Positions 1 through 8,340 of a stretch of 64,000 bases of DNA are shown here, in pieces (position 1 is the stretch's first letter; the number at the start of each line of letters is the position of its first letter). The notes beneath the pieces are model-generated. The model did no database searches. It was not told the origin of the DNA and saw only the letters and a program-made list of their open reading frames with translations. The DNA comes from Methylobacterium oryzihabitans (lineage in GTDB: Bacteria; Pseudomonadota; Alphaproteobacteria; Rhizobiales; Beijerinckiaceae). The DNA is taken from the NCBI RefSeq assembly GCF_004004555.2, contig NZ_SACP01000022.1, positions 1-64,000 of the forward strand, in the 5' to 3' direction. The position numbers were made by a program, and so were the translations under genes.

Positions 1-1
1 T

Positions 2-412
2 TCAGGTCATGACCGAAATCGGGCGGTGCCGCCCCCCCCCCCGGGCGGGGGCGCGCCGCCGGCGATCGTGCCGGTCGCCCTGCCGGGGGCCGGTGCCGTG
101 GGCCCGGCGACGACCGCCGCGGCGGCGCCGCGGGACGCCGGGGCGGTGGCCGGGACCTACACCCTCGACCGCTTCCTCGAGAAGGACGTCTGCCGGCTCT
201 CCCTCGCCAACGGTGCGGTGCAGGTGCTGGAGGGCTGCCGCGACGGCGGCCTCGCGACCTTCGACCCAGCCTCCTGGCGCTACGAGGCCGGCCGCCTCAC
301 CCTCGTCGCCCGCCGCGGCCACAGCGTCGAGCTCATCCCGCTCGGCGACGGCCGCTGGCGGCGCGACCCGGAGATCGGCACCACCTTCGTGCTGCGCCGC
401 GTGACGCCGTGA
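2..412 (+). CDS. AprI/Inh-type metalloprotease inhibitor domain protein, 5' end beyond window
   Basis: The reading frame is open to the left edge, so the true start may lie outside; the first internal start candidate is a GTG at 26. The C-terminal ~85 residues (from AGTYTLDRF to FVLRRV) have the layout of AprI/Inh inhibitors, small periplasmic beta-barrels that bind secreted metalloproteases: an AG(T/W) opening, two cysteines placed to pair (VCRL and EGCRDG), a SWRY tryptophan and a final run describing what is left when the polypeptide is the effective part of a hydrophobic strand set. A Pro/Ala-rich linker encoded over a run of 11 C (32-42) precedes the domain. No protease gene lies beside it. 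The family call rests on pattern only. Confidence 0.6.
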   Translation, partial: SGHDRNRAVPPPPPGGGAPPAIVPVALPGAGAVGPATTAAAAPRDAGAVAGTYTLDRFLEKDVCRLSLANGAVQVLEGCRDGGLATFDPASWRYEAGRLTLVARRGHSVELIPLGDGRWRRDPEIGTTFVLRRVTP

Positions 413-425
413 CCGGTCGGCCGCG

Positions 426-1880
426 TCAGGCCGCCAACTCCGCGAGGTAGCGCCCGGCGGTCTCCCAGTCGCCCGCATCGGCGACGAGGCCGGCATAGCC
501 GTCCGGCCGCACCAGGACGAGCCGGCCCGGCTCGCCGGCCGGACGTGGGGCCGCCTCGACCAGACCCGGGAAGCGCGCCGTCAGCGCCGCTCCCTGCGCG
601 GCGTCGTCGGCGTAGAGCACGAACAGCGGCGTCGCGCCGGCGCCGGGGGGCGGCCCGGCATCGTGCTCGGGCGGCCAGCGGTCGCCGGCATGGGGGCCGT
701 GGGAGAGCGGGCTTTCGGCGTAGGCGATCTCGATCTCGCTCATCGTCGCGGCCATCCGGTCGCGCACGGCGTGGAAGCCGAGCAGGACCCGCAGGGCGAG
801 GTTGCGCGCCGCCTGGGCCGCGGGGTTCGCCAGCGTCGCCATGTCGGTGAGGCGGCCGGCATTGCGCAGCACCATCTCGCCGACGGCGTTGCGCTCCGGG
901 CTGTAGCTGTCGAGGAGCGTCTCCGCCGCCTGCCCGCGCACCACCATCGCGAGCTTCCAGGCGAGGTTGATCGCGTCCTGCATGCCGGTGTTCATGCCCT
1001 GGCCGCCGGCCGGGCTGTGGATGTGGGCGGCGTCGCCGGCGAGGAAGACCCGCCCGTGCCGGTACTCCGACACCTTGCGCTCGTTGATGCGGAAATGCGT
1101 CAGCCAGACCGGATCCTCGACCCGGATCCCGCCGCCGGCGCGGGCATCCACCACCGCCTGCACCTCGGCGAGGGTCGCGTCCGGCCGGGCCGGGTCGATG
1201 GGCCCGACCACCGCGATCACCCGGGCGCGGCCGCCGGGGATCGGGAAGATCACCAGCGGCCCGTCGCGGTGCAGGTAGGTGGCGATCTCGTCGCCGGGCG
1301 GGGTGCCGTCGCCGGCGAGGCGCACGTCGGCGAGCAGCCAGTCGTCGCCCTGGGCCGCGCCCGCGAAGGTGACGCCGAGCCCGTGTCGGACGGTGCTGTG
1401 GGCGCCGTCGCAGCCGATCAGCCACGGCGTCGCGACCGTCTCCTCGCGGCCGTCGGCGTGGCGCAGACTCGCCTCGACCCCGCCGCCCGTATCGCGAAAA
1501 CCCGTGAGCTCGACCTCGCGCTCGACCACGACGCCGAGGCCGTGCAGGTGGTCGGCCAGCAGCCGCTCGGTCGCCGATTGCGGGATCATCAGGGCGTAGT
1601 TGTAGGCGCTGGCGATGCTCTCGAAGCTCGGATGGCCGAGCACGCTGCCGCCGCGCCGCAGGGTGGCGCCGTGCGCCCTCAGGCCGGCCGCCAGAAAGGC
1701 CGGTGTGCAGCCGGCCCGGTCGAGCAGTTCGAGGGTGCGCGACCACAGGACGAGCGCCTTCGAGGTCTCGGTCGGGTGCGAGCAGCGGTCGATCAGCCGG
1801 ACCGGCACGCCGTAGCGCGCCAGTTCCGCCGCTAGGGTCAGGCCGACCGGCCCGGCCCCGGCGATGAGGATGGGGGGCAT
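426..1880 (-). CDS. FAD-dependent aromatic-ring monooxygenase (PheA/TfdB, UbiH-like)
   Basis: A 484-residue flavoprotein hydroxylase. The dinucleotide-binding motif IAGAGPVGL opens the protein (about residues 6-14), the NADPH-linked DG motif appears as IGCDGAHSTVR near 155-165, and the FAD-ribityl GD motif as FLAGDAAHIHSPAGGQG near 280, followed by NTGMQDAINLAWKLA. That is the class A flavin monooxygenase order used on phenols, salicylate-like compounds and polyketides. The C-terminal part is short compared with enzymes that carry a full thioredoxin-like tail. No aromatic catabolic gene stands next to it, so the substrate cannot be named. ATG at 1880 gives the glycine-rich motif at the expected distance. 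The gene runs the same way as the kinase upstream but is separated by 154 bp and a strong hairpin. Confidence 0.85.
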   Translation of the reverse strand: MPPILIAGAGPVGLTLAAELARYGVPVRLIDRCSHPTETSKALVLWSRTLELLDRAGCTPAFLAAGLRAHGATLRRGGSVLGHPSFESIASAYNYALMIPQSATERLLADHLHGLGVVVEREVELTGFRDTGGGVEASLRHADGREETVATPWLIGCDGAHSTVRHGLGVTFAGAAQGDDWLLADVRLAGDGTPPGDEIATYLHRDGPLVIFPIPGGRARVIAVVGPIDPARPDATLAEVQAVVDARAGGGIRVEDPVWLTHFRINERKVSEYRHGRVFLAGDAAHIHSPAGGQGMNTGMQDAINLAWKLAMVVRGQAAETLLDSYSPERNAVGEMVLRNAGRLTDMATLANPAAQAARNLALRVLLGFHAVRDRMAATMSEIEIAYAESPLSHGPHAGDRWPPEHDAGPPPGAGATPLFVLYADDAAQGAALTARFPGLVEAAPRPAGEPGRLVLVRPDGYAGLVADAGDWETAGRYLAELAA

Positions 1881-1952
1881 CGGTCCACTCCTTCACGGCG
1901 CCCGCCGGAACCATGCCGTCGCCGGGCGCGGAACGCCATCATCGCCCGCGAT

Positions 1953-2002
1953 GCTTGCCGATTCGCCGGCCTCGACGGCGGAGGCCGGCGGGATCGGCGA
2001 GC
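1953..2002 (-). terminator. Long hairpin after the kinase gene
   Basis: Two arms of about 21 bases (1953-1973 and 1981-2002) pair with one mismatch and one bulged base around a 7-base loop. It lies 33 bp downstream of the kinase stop in the direction of transcription and before the monooxygenase start. There is no T-run, so it may act as a Rho-assisted terminator or 3'-end stabiliser rather than a classical intrinsic terminator. Confidence 0.4.
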
Positions 2003-2034
2003 GTGGTGAAGGATCTGTTCTGCGCCGCGCCCGC

Positions 2035-4314
2035 TCAGACCCGGACTGTCCATTCGGCATGCAGGTCGCCGACCGACCGGATCGACCCGCCGGGGATGGC
2101 GGATCCCTCGGGCGGCGGGGGAACCGGACGGGTCGGCGCGGCCGGAAGGTCGGCGGCCGTGGGAACCGACGGCGGTGCGGCGGCGATCGCCGCCGCGAGG
2201 GCCGCCCGGGCCGTGTCGATCGCGTCCGCCGTGCCCCCCGCCAGTGCGACGATGAGGCCGCGCAGCTCGGGCGAGGTCAGGCCCGGCCGGTTGAGGGCCG
2301 GGTGGGCCAGGGCCGTCGCCATGTCGATCCGGTCTCCTGCGGCGGGCGCCAGGAGCCGGTTGGCGAGGTCGTCGATCTGCGCGTCCCCGGACGAGGCGAA
2401 CAGCGACCCCTGCGCCGGCCGGGTCGAATCCCCGGCCGTCGACGCGACGGCCACGCCATGGCCGCGTCCGAAGTCGACGATGGCCTTCTCCATCGCGTTC
2501 CCCTGCAGGCGCGTCCCGTGCAGGACCGGATTGCCGGTCGCAAGCTCCATCAGCGAGATGCCGAGACCCCAGGTGTCGACCTTCTCGTCCAGCGTGACGC
2601 GGGAGAGGATCGATTCCTGCACGCTTTCGCCGAAGATGTTGCCGAGATCACGGCCCATGTCGCTTTTCTTCGCATCGGTCTTCGACGGGTCGAACATCTT
2701 CTTGAAGTTGTCGGTCACCCTGTTGGTGCACAGCTTGATTTCGTGGGTGGCCGACTGGAATTCCGGCGCCTTGTAGAACAGGTTGTCGATCCTCGGAGCA
2801 TCGACGAGCCGGGTCGAGGCGCCGAGCTTCGATGTGCCGAAATCGGCGAGGACGACGTCGCCATTCGCGCCGATGAGGGCGTTGGGCGATTTCAGGTCGA
2901 AATTGACGACGCCCTGGGTGTCGTGCAGGTGCTGCATGCCCCGCGCCATGTCCGCGAAGGTCGCCAGGGCCACGAGTTGGGCCTCGGCGCGGGTGACCTG
3001 CCCGCTGGCGGGCGGCTGCCCGTCCGGGGCGACGCGCCCCGGCGCGTTCATCCTCTGCTCGAGATCGCTCGCCGTGCCGTTGGGCATGTGCTCGATGACG
3101 ATGCCGAACTGCCCGTTCGGCATCAGGGCGACGCCGTGCATGTGCAGGATGTTCGCGTGGCCGGCTCCCTGCGCACCGAGATGGCCGCGCACCTCGTCGA
3201 CCGTCATCTCGCGGACGTCCGGCAGGGCCTGGCCCGAGCCCGGCTGGGCGGGGGGCTGGTCGAGCGGAAGCTTGAGGACGAGCTTGCCTCCGTCGTCGGC
3301 GCGGTACTGGAAGACCATCCCGAAGCCACCCTGCGCGAGGAACCTCTCGGGCTGGTATGTCCGTCCGCCGACCGTCACGGGATGGAGGTCGACGCCGACC
3401 GTCAGGTCCTGCCCGTCGGGGTCTTCGATTCTGGGCTCTCTCTCCCACTCGACCCGGACCTTGGCGTCGTCGACCTCGATGCCGCAGACGTTCTCGCGCG
3501 CGCTCCTGACTGTCGCCTCGGCGAAGCCGGCCACCTCGGCCCTGGAGATCCCGTGACCGGGCCTGGCCATGTCGAGTTGGGTCATCAGCGCGTCGGTCAG
3601 TTCCGCCGCCAGGGGCGCGGTGTCGGCCATCATCGTGGCCATGGCCTCGGCGGGGCTCGACGCCTTCGTCCTCGTCGCGTCGGCGATCGCGCCGGAGAGC
3701 GCGGCGACCGCCGCGGGATCGATCGCGGCGCCGGCTCGCAGACCCAACGCGGCGCCCGGCAGCGCGGAACCGAGCGCCGGTCCGCTGAGGCGCTCCAGGC
3801 TCGGAGCGACGTCGGATCGCGGCGTCTTGCCGATCAGGGTCGAGGCGTCGGGCAGGGTGGCCATCGCCCGCATGGCGATCTCGGTCGTCCGGATGTTGAA
3901 GACCGTTCGCGCCGTGGCGACCGTCAATCCGGCTCCCTGTCCCGCGATCGGCTCGCGCAGGCTGTCGAACAGCGCCTTGCCGGCGACCTGCCCCTTCTCG
4001 CTCAGCGCACCCGGCCCGGCATCGCGCAGGAGATTCGACAGGATGGTCTCCAGCCCCTGGCGGCCGAGTTCCTGCTTGGTGCTGAAGTGGGATCCGGGGA
4101 GGTCCGTCTTCCTGAACTTCGCGATCACCTCGCTGAACTTGTCGCGCATCGCGAGGCGCGTCGACGTGCCGGACTTGGTATAGATTTCGATAGTGTCGCC
4201 GACCTTCCGGCCGTAGACCTTCATGCCGTCGTCGGAGGCGTGCTTGAGGAAGGTGGCGGCCTCCGCCATGCTGGTGTTGGTCGTGACGGTCAGCCGGTTC
4301 TGGATGGGGCTCAT
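2035..4314 (-). CDS. Eukaryotic-like protein kinase, probable type III secreted effector
   Basis: A 759-residue protein. The first ~15 residues (MSPIQNRLTVTTNTS) are rich in Ser/Thr/Asn with no hydrophobic signal, as in type III substrates. About 300 residues without recognisable domain follow. The kinase core begins near 315: glycine loop AQGGFGMVF (~328), lysine in LKLPL, catalytic loop NFDLKSPNAL (~470), metal-binding ADFG (~490), KAPEF in the APE position, and VDTWGLG (~580) as the helix F aspartate. The HRD histidine-arginine pair is replaced (NFD). APE and DTW are separated by about 60 residues instead of about a dozen, an insert rich in Lys and Asp. The tail is Ala/Pro-rich. The gene is visibly less GC-rich than its neighbours. 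Its start overlaps closely with a CesT-like chaperone gene: the chaperone TGA is followed directly by GGAG and seven bases later the ATG, so the two are translationally coupled. YpkA/YopO with its chaperone SycO is a known precedent for such a pair. Secretion and host targeting are inference. Confidence 0.75.
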   Translation of the reverse strand: MSPIQNRLTVTTNTSMAEAATFLKHASDDGMKVYGRKVGDTIEIYTKSGTSTRLAMRDKFSEVIAKFRKTDLPGSHFSTKQELGRQGLETILSNLLRDAGPGALSEKGQVAGKALFDSLREPIAGQGAGLTVATARTVFNIRTTEIAMRAMATLPDASTLIGKTPRSDVAPSLERLSGPALGSALPGAALGLRAGAAIDPAAVAALSGAIADATRTKASSPAEAMATMMADTAPLAAELTDALMTQLDMARPGHGISRAEVAGFAEATVRSARENVCGIEVDDAKVRVEWEREPRIEDPDGQDLTVGVDLHPVTVGGRTYQPERFLAQGGFGMVFQYRADDGGKLVLKLPLDQPPAQPGSGQALPDVREMTVDEVRGHLGAQGAGHANILHMHGVALMPNGQFGIVIEHMPNGTASDLEQRMNAPGRVAPDGQPPASGQVTRAEAQLVALATFADMARGMQHLHDTQGVVNFDLKSPNALIGANGDVVLADFGTSKLGASTRLVDAPRIDNLFYKAPEFQSATHEIKLCTNRVTDNFKKMFDPSKTDAKKSDMGRDLGNIFGESVQESILSRVTLDEKVDTWGLGISLMELATGNPVLHGTRLQGNAMEKAIVDFGRGHGVAVASTAGDSTRPAQGSLFASSGDAQIDDLANRLLAPAAGDRIDMATALAHPALNRPGLTSPELRGLIVALAGGTADAIDTARAALAAAIAAAPPSVPTAADLPAAPTRPVPPPPEGSAIPGGSIRSVGDLHAEWTVRV

Positions 4315-4324
4315 CGGACGCTCC

Positions 4325-4792
4325 TCAACCGCGGATCATGGTTTCGAAGGCGAAGGAGCCGGGCGCGCCGGCCTGTGGGGCGCCAGCGGCCTGCGACTGG
4401 GCGACGAGGAAGTCGTGCCAGAACGGCACGCGGCCGGCGAGGTTGCGCGCCACGGTGACGACCGTTCGCGCGTCGGCGTCGGGGGCGAAGACGTCGGCCA
4501 TCTGCACCACCGCGCCGCCGGGGCCGTTGAGGGCCATCCGCACGCCGCCGGTCTCGCGCCAGGCCATCGCGTAGAGCAGCAGCGCCTCGAGGACCTCGGC
4601 CGCGCGGCCTGGCGGCACCGGCGCGATCAGCGTCGAGAACATCAGCCGGTTGGTCGCCGGATCGTGCTCGACTTCGACGTCGATCTCGCCGAAGCGGACG
4701 ATCCAGCGGCCGTCGGTCATCCGGAGCACCGTCTGGATGTCGTCATCCATCGGCCCGATCTGCGACATGATCTCTTCGAGGACCCGTTCCAC
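4325..4792 (-). CDS. CesT/SycO-like type III secretion chaperone
   Basis: A 155-residue acidic protein in the size range of class I type III chaperones (about 130-160). It shows their layout: an N-terminal helix (RVLEEIMSQIG), a beta strand pair around VEVEHDPATNRLMF, the turn VPPGR, a central helix with the typical ALLLYAMAWRETGG, a second strand GGAVVQMADVF, and a C-terminal helix ending VPFWHDFLVAQ. Family members dimerise and hold the N-terminal region of one effector unfolded for secretion. The gene sits immediately before the kinase gene, 10 bp apart, which is the classical chaperone-effector order. A short Ala/Gly/Pro tail follows the last helix. No secretion-apparatus gene is in the window, so the partner machinery must be elsewhere or lost. 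Confidence 0.72.
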   Translation of the reverse strand: MERVLEEIMSQIGPMDDDIQTVLRMTDGRWIVRFGEIDVEVEHDPATNRLMFSTLIAPVPPGRAAEVLEALLLYAMAWRETGGVRMALNGPGGAVVQMADVFAPDADARTVVTVARNLAGRVPFWHDFLVAQSQAAGAPQAGAPGSFAFETMIRG

Positions 4793-4904
4793 GTGCGTCG
4801 TCCCGTTCGGCGGCAGCTCTTTGCCGGCTCATGCTGGATAGCAGGGCGGCAGGCGCGCGAAGTCTCGAACGGCACACAGGACGACGGGGGTCCCGGCGAA
4901 CGAC

Positions 4905-5756
4905 TCAGCCGTCGAGGCCGAGCAGCGCGGGCAGGGCCGCGACCGCCGCGAGGTCGCCCGAGATGAGGTGCTCGACCTCGCCGTTGGCGAGCGCGACGAC
5001 GTGGCGGCAATCGGGGCGGAAGCGGGCGCCGACGCAGGTGCAGCGCAGGCGGTAGCCGTCGCGGCCCTTCACCAGCGTCACGTCGTAGGGCGTGCCGCGG
5101 CTGCCGCGCACGACGAAGCGGATCTCCTGGGCCGTCCGAGACGCCGGCGCGGCGACCGCGCGCAGCGCCCGGGCGGCGAGGCCGGCCTCGCTGCGGGCGG
5201 CCCGCGGCGCCTGGATGCGGGCGAGCCCGGTCTGACGGGCGAGCGCCGGTAGGTCGGCGGCGCCGGCCTCGCGCTGGACCGCGAGCGCGATCTCGGCGCA
5301 GGCATAGGCGTCCTCGCCGGCATCGTGATGGCGGAACGTCACGCCGACCCGCTCGGCCAGCGCCGAGAGCCGGTAGCGCGGCTGGCCCGGCCACAGGCGC
5401 CGGGCGAGCTGGAGCGTGCACAGCGAGGTGTAGGCCGGCTGCGGCAGGCCGTAGGCGGCGAGCGTCGCGGCGAGCACCCCGACGTCGAAGCTCGCATTGT
5501 GGGCGAGCACCAACGCGCCGTCGATCTCGGGCAGGAGAGCCGCCATCGCCTCGGGAAAGGCCGGTGCGTCCTCGACGTCCCGCGGGCGGATGCCGTGGAC
5601 GCCGATATTGCCGGGCAGGAACCGCATCTCCGCCGGGCGGATCAGGCTCGCGTGCCGGCGCACCACGCGGTTTTCCTCGATCCAGGCGAGGCCGACCGCG
5701 CACGGGCTGTCGCGGCGCTCGTTCGCCGTCTCGAAATCGATCGCGATGACCTTCAT
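4905..5756 (-). CDS. DEDDh 3'-5' exonuclease (DnaQ-like) with C-terminal SWIM-type zinc motif
   Basis: Residues 1-165 form a DnaQ/epsilon-type exonuclease: D7 and E9 in AIDFET, D91 in HNASFD, and H144/D149 in HHDAGEDAY, all acidic and histidine residues of the DEDDh class. These enzymes remove nucleotides from DNA or RNA 3' ends with two metal ions. Residues 205-283 are unusual: C239-x-C241 and C250-x-H252 spaced by eight residues fit the SWIM zinc consensus CxCx(n)CxH, a motif used for nucleic-acid or protein binding. DnaQ-like proteins more often carry BRCT or RNase T-only tails. The gene is in line with, but separate from, the chaperone-kinase unit; ligA follows downstream on the same strand, which suggests a DNA maintenance role. 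Confidence 0.82.
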   Translation of the reverse strand: MKVIAIDFETANERRDSPCAVGLAWIEENRVVRRHASLIRPAEMRFLPGNIGVHGIRPRDVEDAPAFPEAMAALLPEIDGALVLAHNASFDVGVLAATLAAYGLPQPAYTSLCTLQLARRLWPGQPRYRLSALAERVGVTFRHHDAGEDAYACAEIALAVQREAGAADLPALARQTGLARIQAPRAARSEAGLAARALRAVAAPASRTAQEIRFVVRGSRGTPYDVTLVKGRDGYRLRCTCVGARFRPDCRHVVALANGEVEHLISGDLAAVAALPALLGLDG

Positions 5757-5803
5757 GGCCGGCGGCTATCCGGGGATTGGGCCGGATTTCGGGCGGGCGG
5801 GCG

Positions 5804-8287
5804 TCAGGCCGCCTGCACCATGGCGAGCCACTCCTCCTCGCTCACCACCCGCACCCCGTGCTTCTCGGCGTCCTTCAGCTTCGAGCCGGCGCCCGGCCCG
5901 GCCACCACGAGGTCGGTCTTGCCCGAGACCGAGCCCGAGACCTTGGCGCCCAGGCGCTCGGCGGTCGCCTTGGCCTCGCTGCGGGTCATCCGCTCCAGGG
6001 TGCCGGTGAACACCACGGTCTTGCCGTCGAACGCCGCGGCGGCGGCCGGCGCCGCCCGCTCCTGCGTCGAGACCTCTTCCATCAGCGCCTCCACGGCGGC
6101 GACGTTGTGGGCCTCGGCGAAGAACTGGATCAGCGAATCGGTGGTGACCGCGCCGATCTCGCCATCGTCCGCGAGGTGGCGATAGGCGTCGCCGGGCTCC
6201 TGGAGGCGGGCCCGGTCCACCGCCGCCCGCACTCCGGCGGCGTCGCCGTAGGCCTCCAGCAGCGCCTCGCGCTGGTGCGCGCTGAGGCGCGCGACCACGC
6301 CCTCGGCGAGCAGGTCCGCCGCCGGATCGGCCGCCGCCGCGGCGAGCAGCCGGTCGCGGGTGCCGGCGCCGACCCGGTTGAGGCCCGCGAGCGCGATCCA
6401 GTCCGGGCCGGGCTGGCAGGCGGCCGCCGCCCGCACCCCCTCGATCAGGGCCGGCATGTCGGGGAAGCGCTTCGCCAACGCTTTGGCGGTCGCCTCGCCG
6501 ACCTGCTCAATGCCGAGCGCGAAGATCAGCCGGTTGAGCGGGATCGTCCGGCGCGCCTCCAGGGCGTCGAGCAGGTTGCGGATCGCCTTGTCCTCGTCGT
6601 CCTTCTTGCCCTTCTTCTTGACTTCGGGGGCTTTGCCGGCGGCGGCGGCGCGCTCGGCCGAGAGCGCCTGCCGGCGGGCCACGATCGCCGCCTTCAGCGG
6701 CTCGAACCCGAGGCGGAACAGGTCGGCCGGCTGGCGCACCAGCCCGGCCTCGAACAGCACCGCCACCACCGTCTCGCCGAAGCCTTCGAGGTCGAAGGCG
6801 TTGCGCGACACGAAATGCTTCAGCCGCTCCTGCCCCTGCGCCGGGCAGATCAGGCCGCCGGTGCAGCGGCGCACGGCGTCGAGCTTGCCGGTGCGGGCGT
6901 TGAACGAGCGCACCGCGTGGCTGCCGCAGGCCGGGCAGGTCTCGGGAAAGACGTAGGGCTTCGCGTCGGCCGGGCGGCGCTCCAGCACCACGTCGGCGAC
7001 CTTCGGGATCACGTCGCCGGCGCGCAGCACCACTACCGTGTCGCCGACCCGCACGTCGGCGCCCTGCGACAGGTCGACGTCGTCGCGCAGCCGGAACCCG
7101 TCCCAGATATCGATGCCGCTGCGGATCACCTCGCCCTCCGGCCCGAGGCCGCGGACGTAATCCTCGTTGTGCAGGGTCGCGTTCGACACCACGACGCCGC
7201 CGACCGTCACCGGCCGCAGCCGGGCCAGCGGGTTGAGCGAGCCGGTGCGCCCGACATTGATCTCGATGTCCTCGACCACCGTGACGGCGCGCTGGGCCGG
7301 GAACTTGTGGGCGAGCGCCCAGCGCGGCGCCCGGGCGACGAAGCCGAGCCGCTTCTGCAGCGCGAGGTCGTCGATCTTGTAGACGACGCCGTCGATGTCG
7401 TAGCCGAGATCGGCCCGCTCCGCCTCGATGGCGCGGTAATGCGCCAGCATCTCCTCCACCGACAGGCAGCGCCTCGTGCGCGGGTTCACCGGCAGGCCGA
7501 AGCGGGCGAAGGCGGCGATTAGCTCCGACTGGCTCGCCGCCGGCAGCGCCGACATCTCGCCGGCGGCGTAGGCGAAGAAGCGCAGCGGCCGCGAGGCGGT
7601 GATCGCCGGGTCGAGCTGGCGCAGGGAGCCGGCCGCGGCGTTGCGCGGGTTGGCGAAGAGCGGCTTGCCGGCCGCCTCCTGGCGCGCGTTCACCGCCGCG
7701 AAGTCGGCATGCGACAGGTAGGCCTCGCCGCGGACCTCGCACACCTCCGGCACGTCGTCGCCCGACAGGGTCCCGGGGATGTCCCGGATCGTGCGCACGT
7801 TGGCGGTGACGTCCTCGCCGACCTCGCCGTCGCCGCGGGTGGCGGCGGTGACGAGGCGCCCGCCCTCGTAGCGCAGCGACAGCGACAGGCCGTCGATCTT
7901 CGGCTCGGCCGTGACGGCGACGGGCTCCTCGGGCGGCAGGCCGAGGAAGCGGCGCACCCGCTCGACGAACTCGCCGATCTCCTCGTCCGCGAAGGCGTTG
8001 CCGAGCGACAGCATCGGCACCGCGTGGCGCACCTTGGCGAACTTTTCCGACGCTTTCGCACCGACCCGCGCCGAGGCCGCGCCGGTGCCGGCAAGGTCGG
8101 GGAACTGCGCCTCGATCCGCTCCAGCCGGCGGCGCAGGGCGTCGTACTCGGCGTCCGAGATGGTGGGGGCATCCTCGCCGTGGTAGCGGCGGTCGTGCTC
8201 GGCGATCACGGCCGAGAGGGCGGCGTGGGCCGCGGCGGCCTCCTCGGCGGTGAGGGTCTCGACGGCGGCGTCGGTGGATGCGGGCAT
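5804..8287 (-). CDS. ligA: NAD-dependent DNA ligase LigA
   Basis: Seals nicks in replication, repair and recombination using NAD. All parts of the family are visible in order: N-terminal Ia domain with YHGEDAPTISDAEYD, adenylation lysine in EPKIDG (K130 from the ATG chosen), the OB fold, a four-cysteine zinc finger (CPAC then RCTGGLICPAQ), helix-hairpin-helix repeats and a C-terminal BRCT domain beginning FDGKTVVFTGTLERM. At about 827 residues it is longer than the usual 670-700; extra sequence includes a Lys/Asp/Glu-rich insert (KKKGKKDDEDK) between the zinc finger and the helix-hairpin-helix region. The ATG at 8287 is preferred; an in-frame GTG at 8293 is possible. Confidence 0.97.
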   Translation of the reverse strand: MPASTDAAVETLTAEEAAAAHAALSAVIAEHDRRYHGEDAPTISDAEYDALRRRLERIEAQFPDLAGTGAASARVGAKASEKFAKVRHAVPMLSLGNAFADEEIGEFVERVRRFLGLPPEEPVAVTAEPKIDGLSLSLRYEGGRLVTAATRGDGEVGEDVTANVRTIRDIPGTLSGDDVPEVCEVRGEAYLSHADFAAVNARQEAAGKPLFANPRNAAAGSLRQLDPAITASRPLRFFAYAAGEMSALPAASQSELIAAFARFGLPVNPRTRRCLSVEEMLAHYRAIEAERADLGYDIDGVVYKIDDLALQKRLGFVARAPRWALAHKFPAQRAVTVVEDIEINVGRTGSLNPLARLRPVTVGGVVVSNATLHNEDYVRGLGPEGEVIRSGIDIWDGFRLRDDVDLSQGADVRVGDTVVVLRAGDVIPKVADVVLERRPADAKPYVFPETCPACGSHAVRSFNARTGKLDAVRRCTGGLICPAQGQERLKHFVSRNAFDLEGFGETVVAVLFEAGLVRQPADLFRLGFEPLKAAIVARRQALSAERAAAAGKAPEVKKKGKKDDEDKAIRNLLDALEARRTIPLNRLIFALGIEQVGEATAKALAKRFPDMPALIEGVRAAAACQPGPDWIALAGLNRVGAGTRDRLLAAAAADPAADLLAEGVVARLSAHQREALLEAYGDAAGVRAAVDRARLQEPGDAYRHLADDGEIGAVTTDSLIQFFAEAHNVAAVEALMEEVSTQERAAPAAAAAFDGKTVVFTGTLERMTRSEAKATAERLGAKVSGSVSGKTDLVVAGPGAGSKLKDAEKHGVRVVSEEEWLAMVQAA

Positions 8288-8340
8288 GGGCACTGGATAC
8301 GCGATTCGTTGGCGACTCGCCGGATCCTACCCCCGAATGC

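Noticed and set aside
1864..4458. An 864-codon open frame on the plus strand over the kinase gene
   Set aside because: No domain pattern, and it ignores the chaperone and kinase boundaries; the minus strand shows real motifs.
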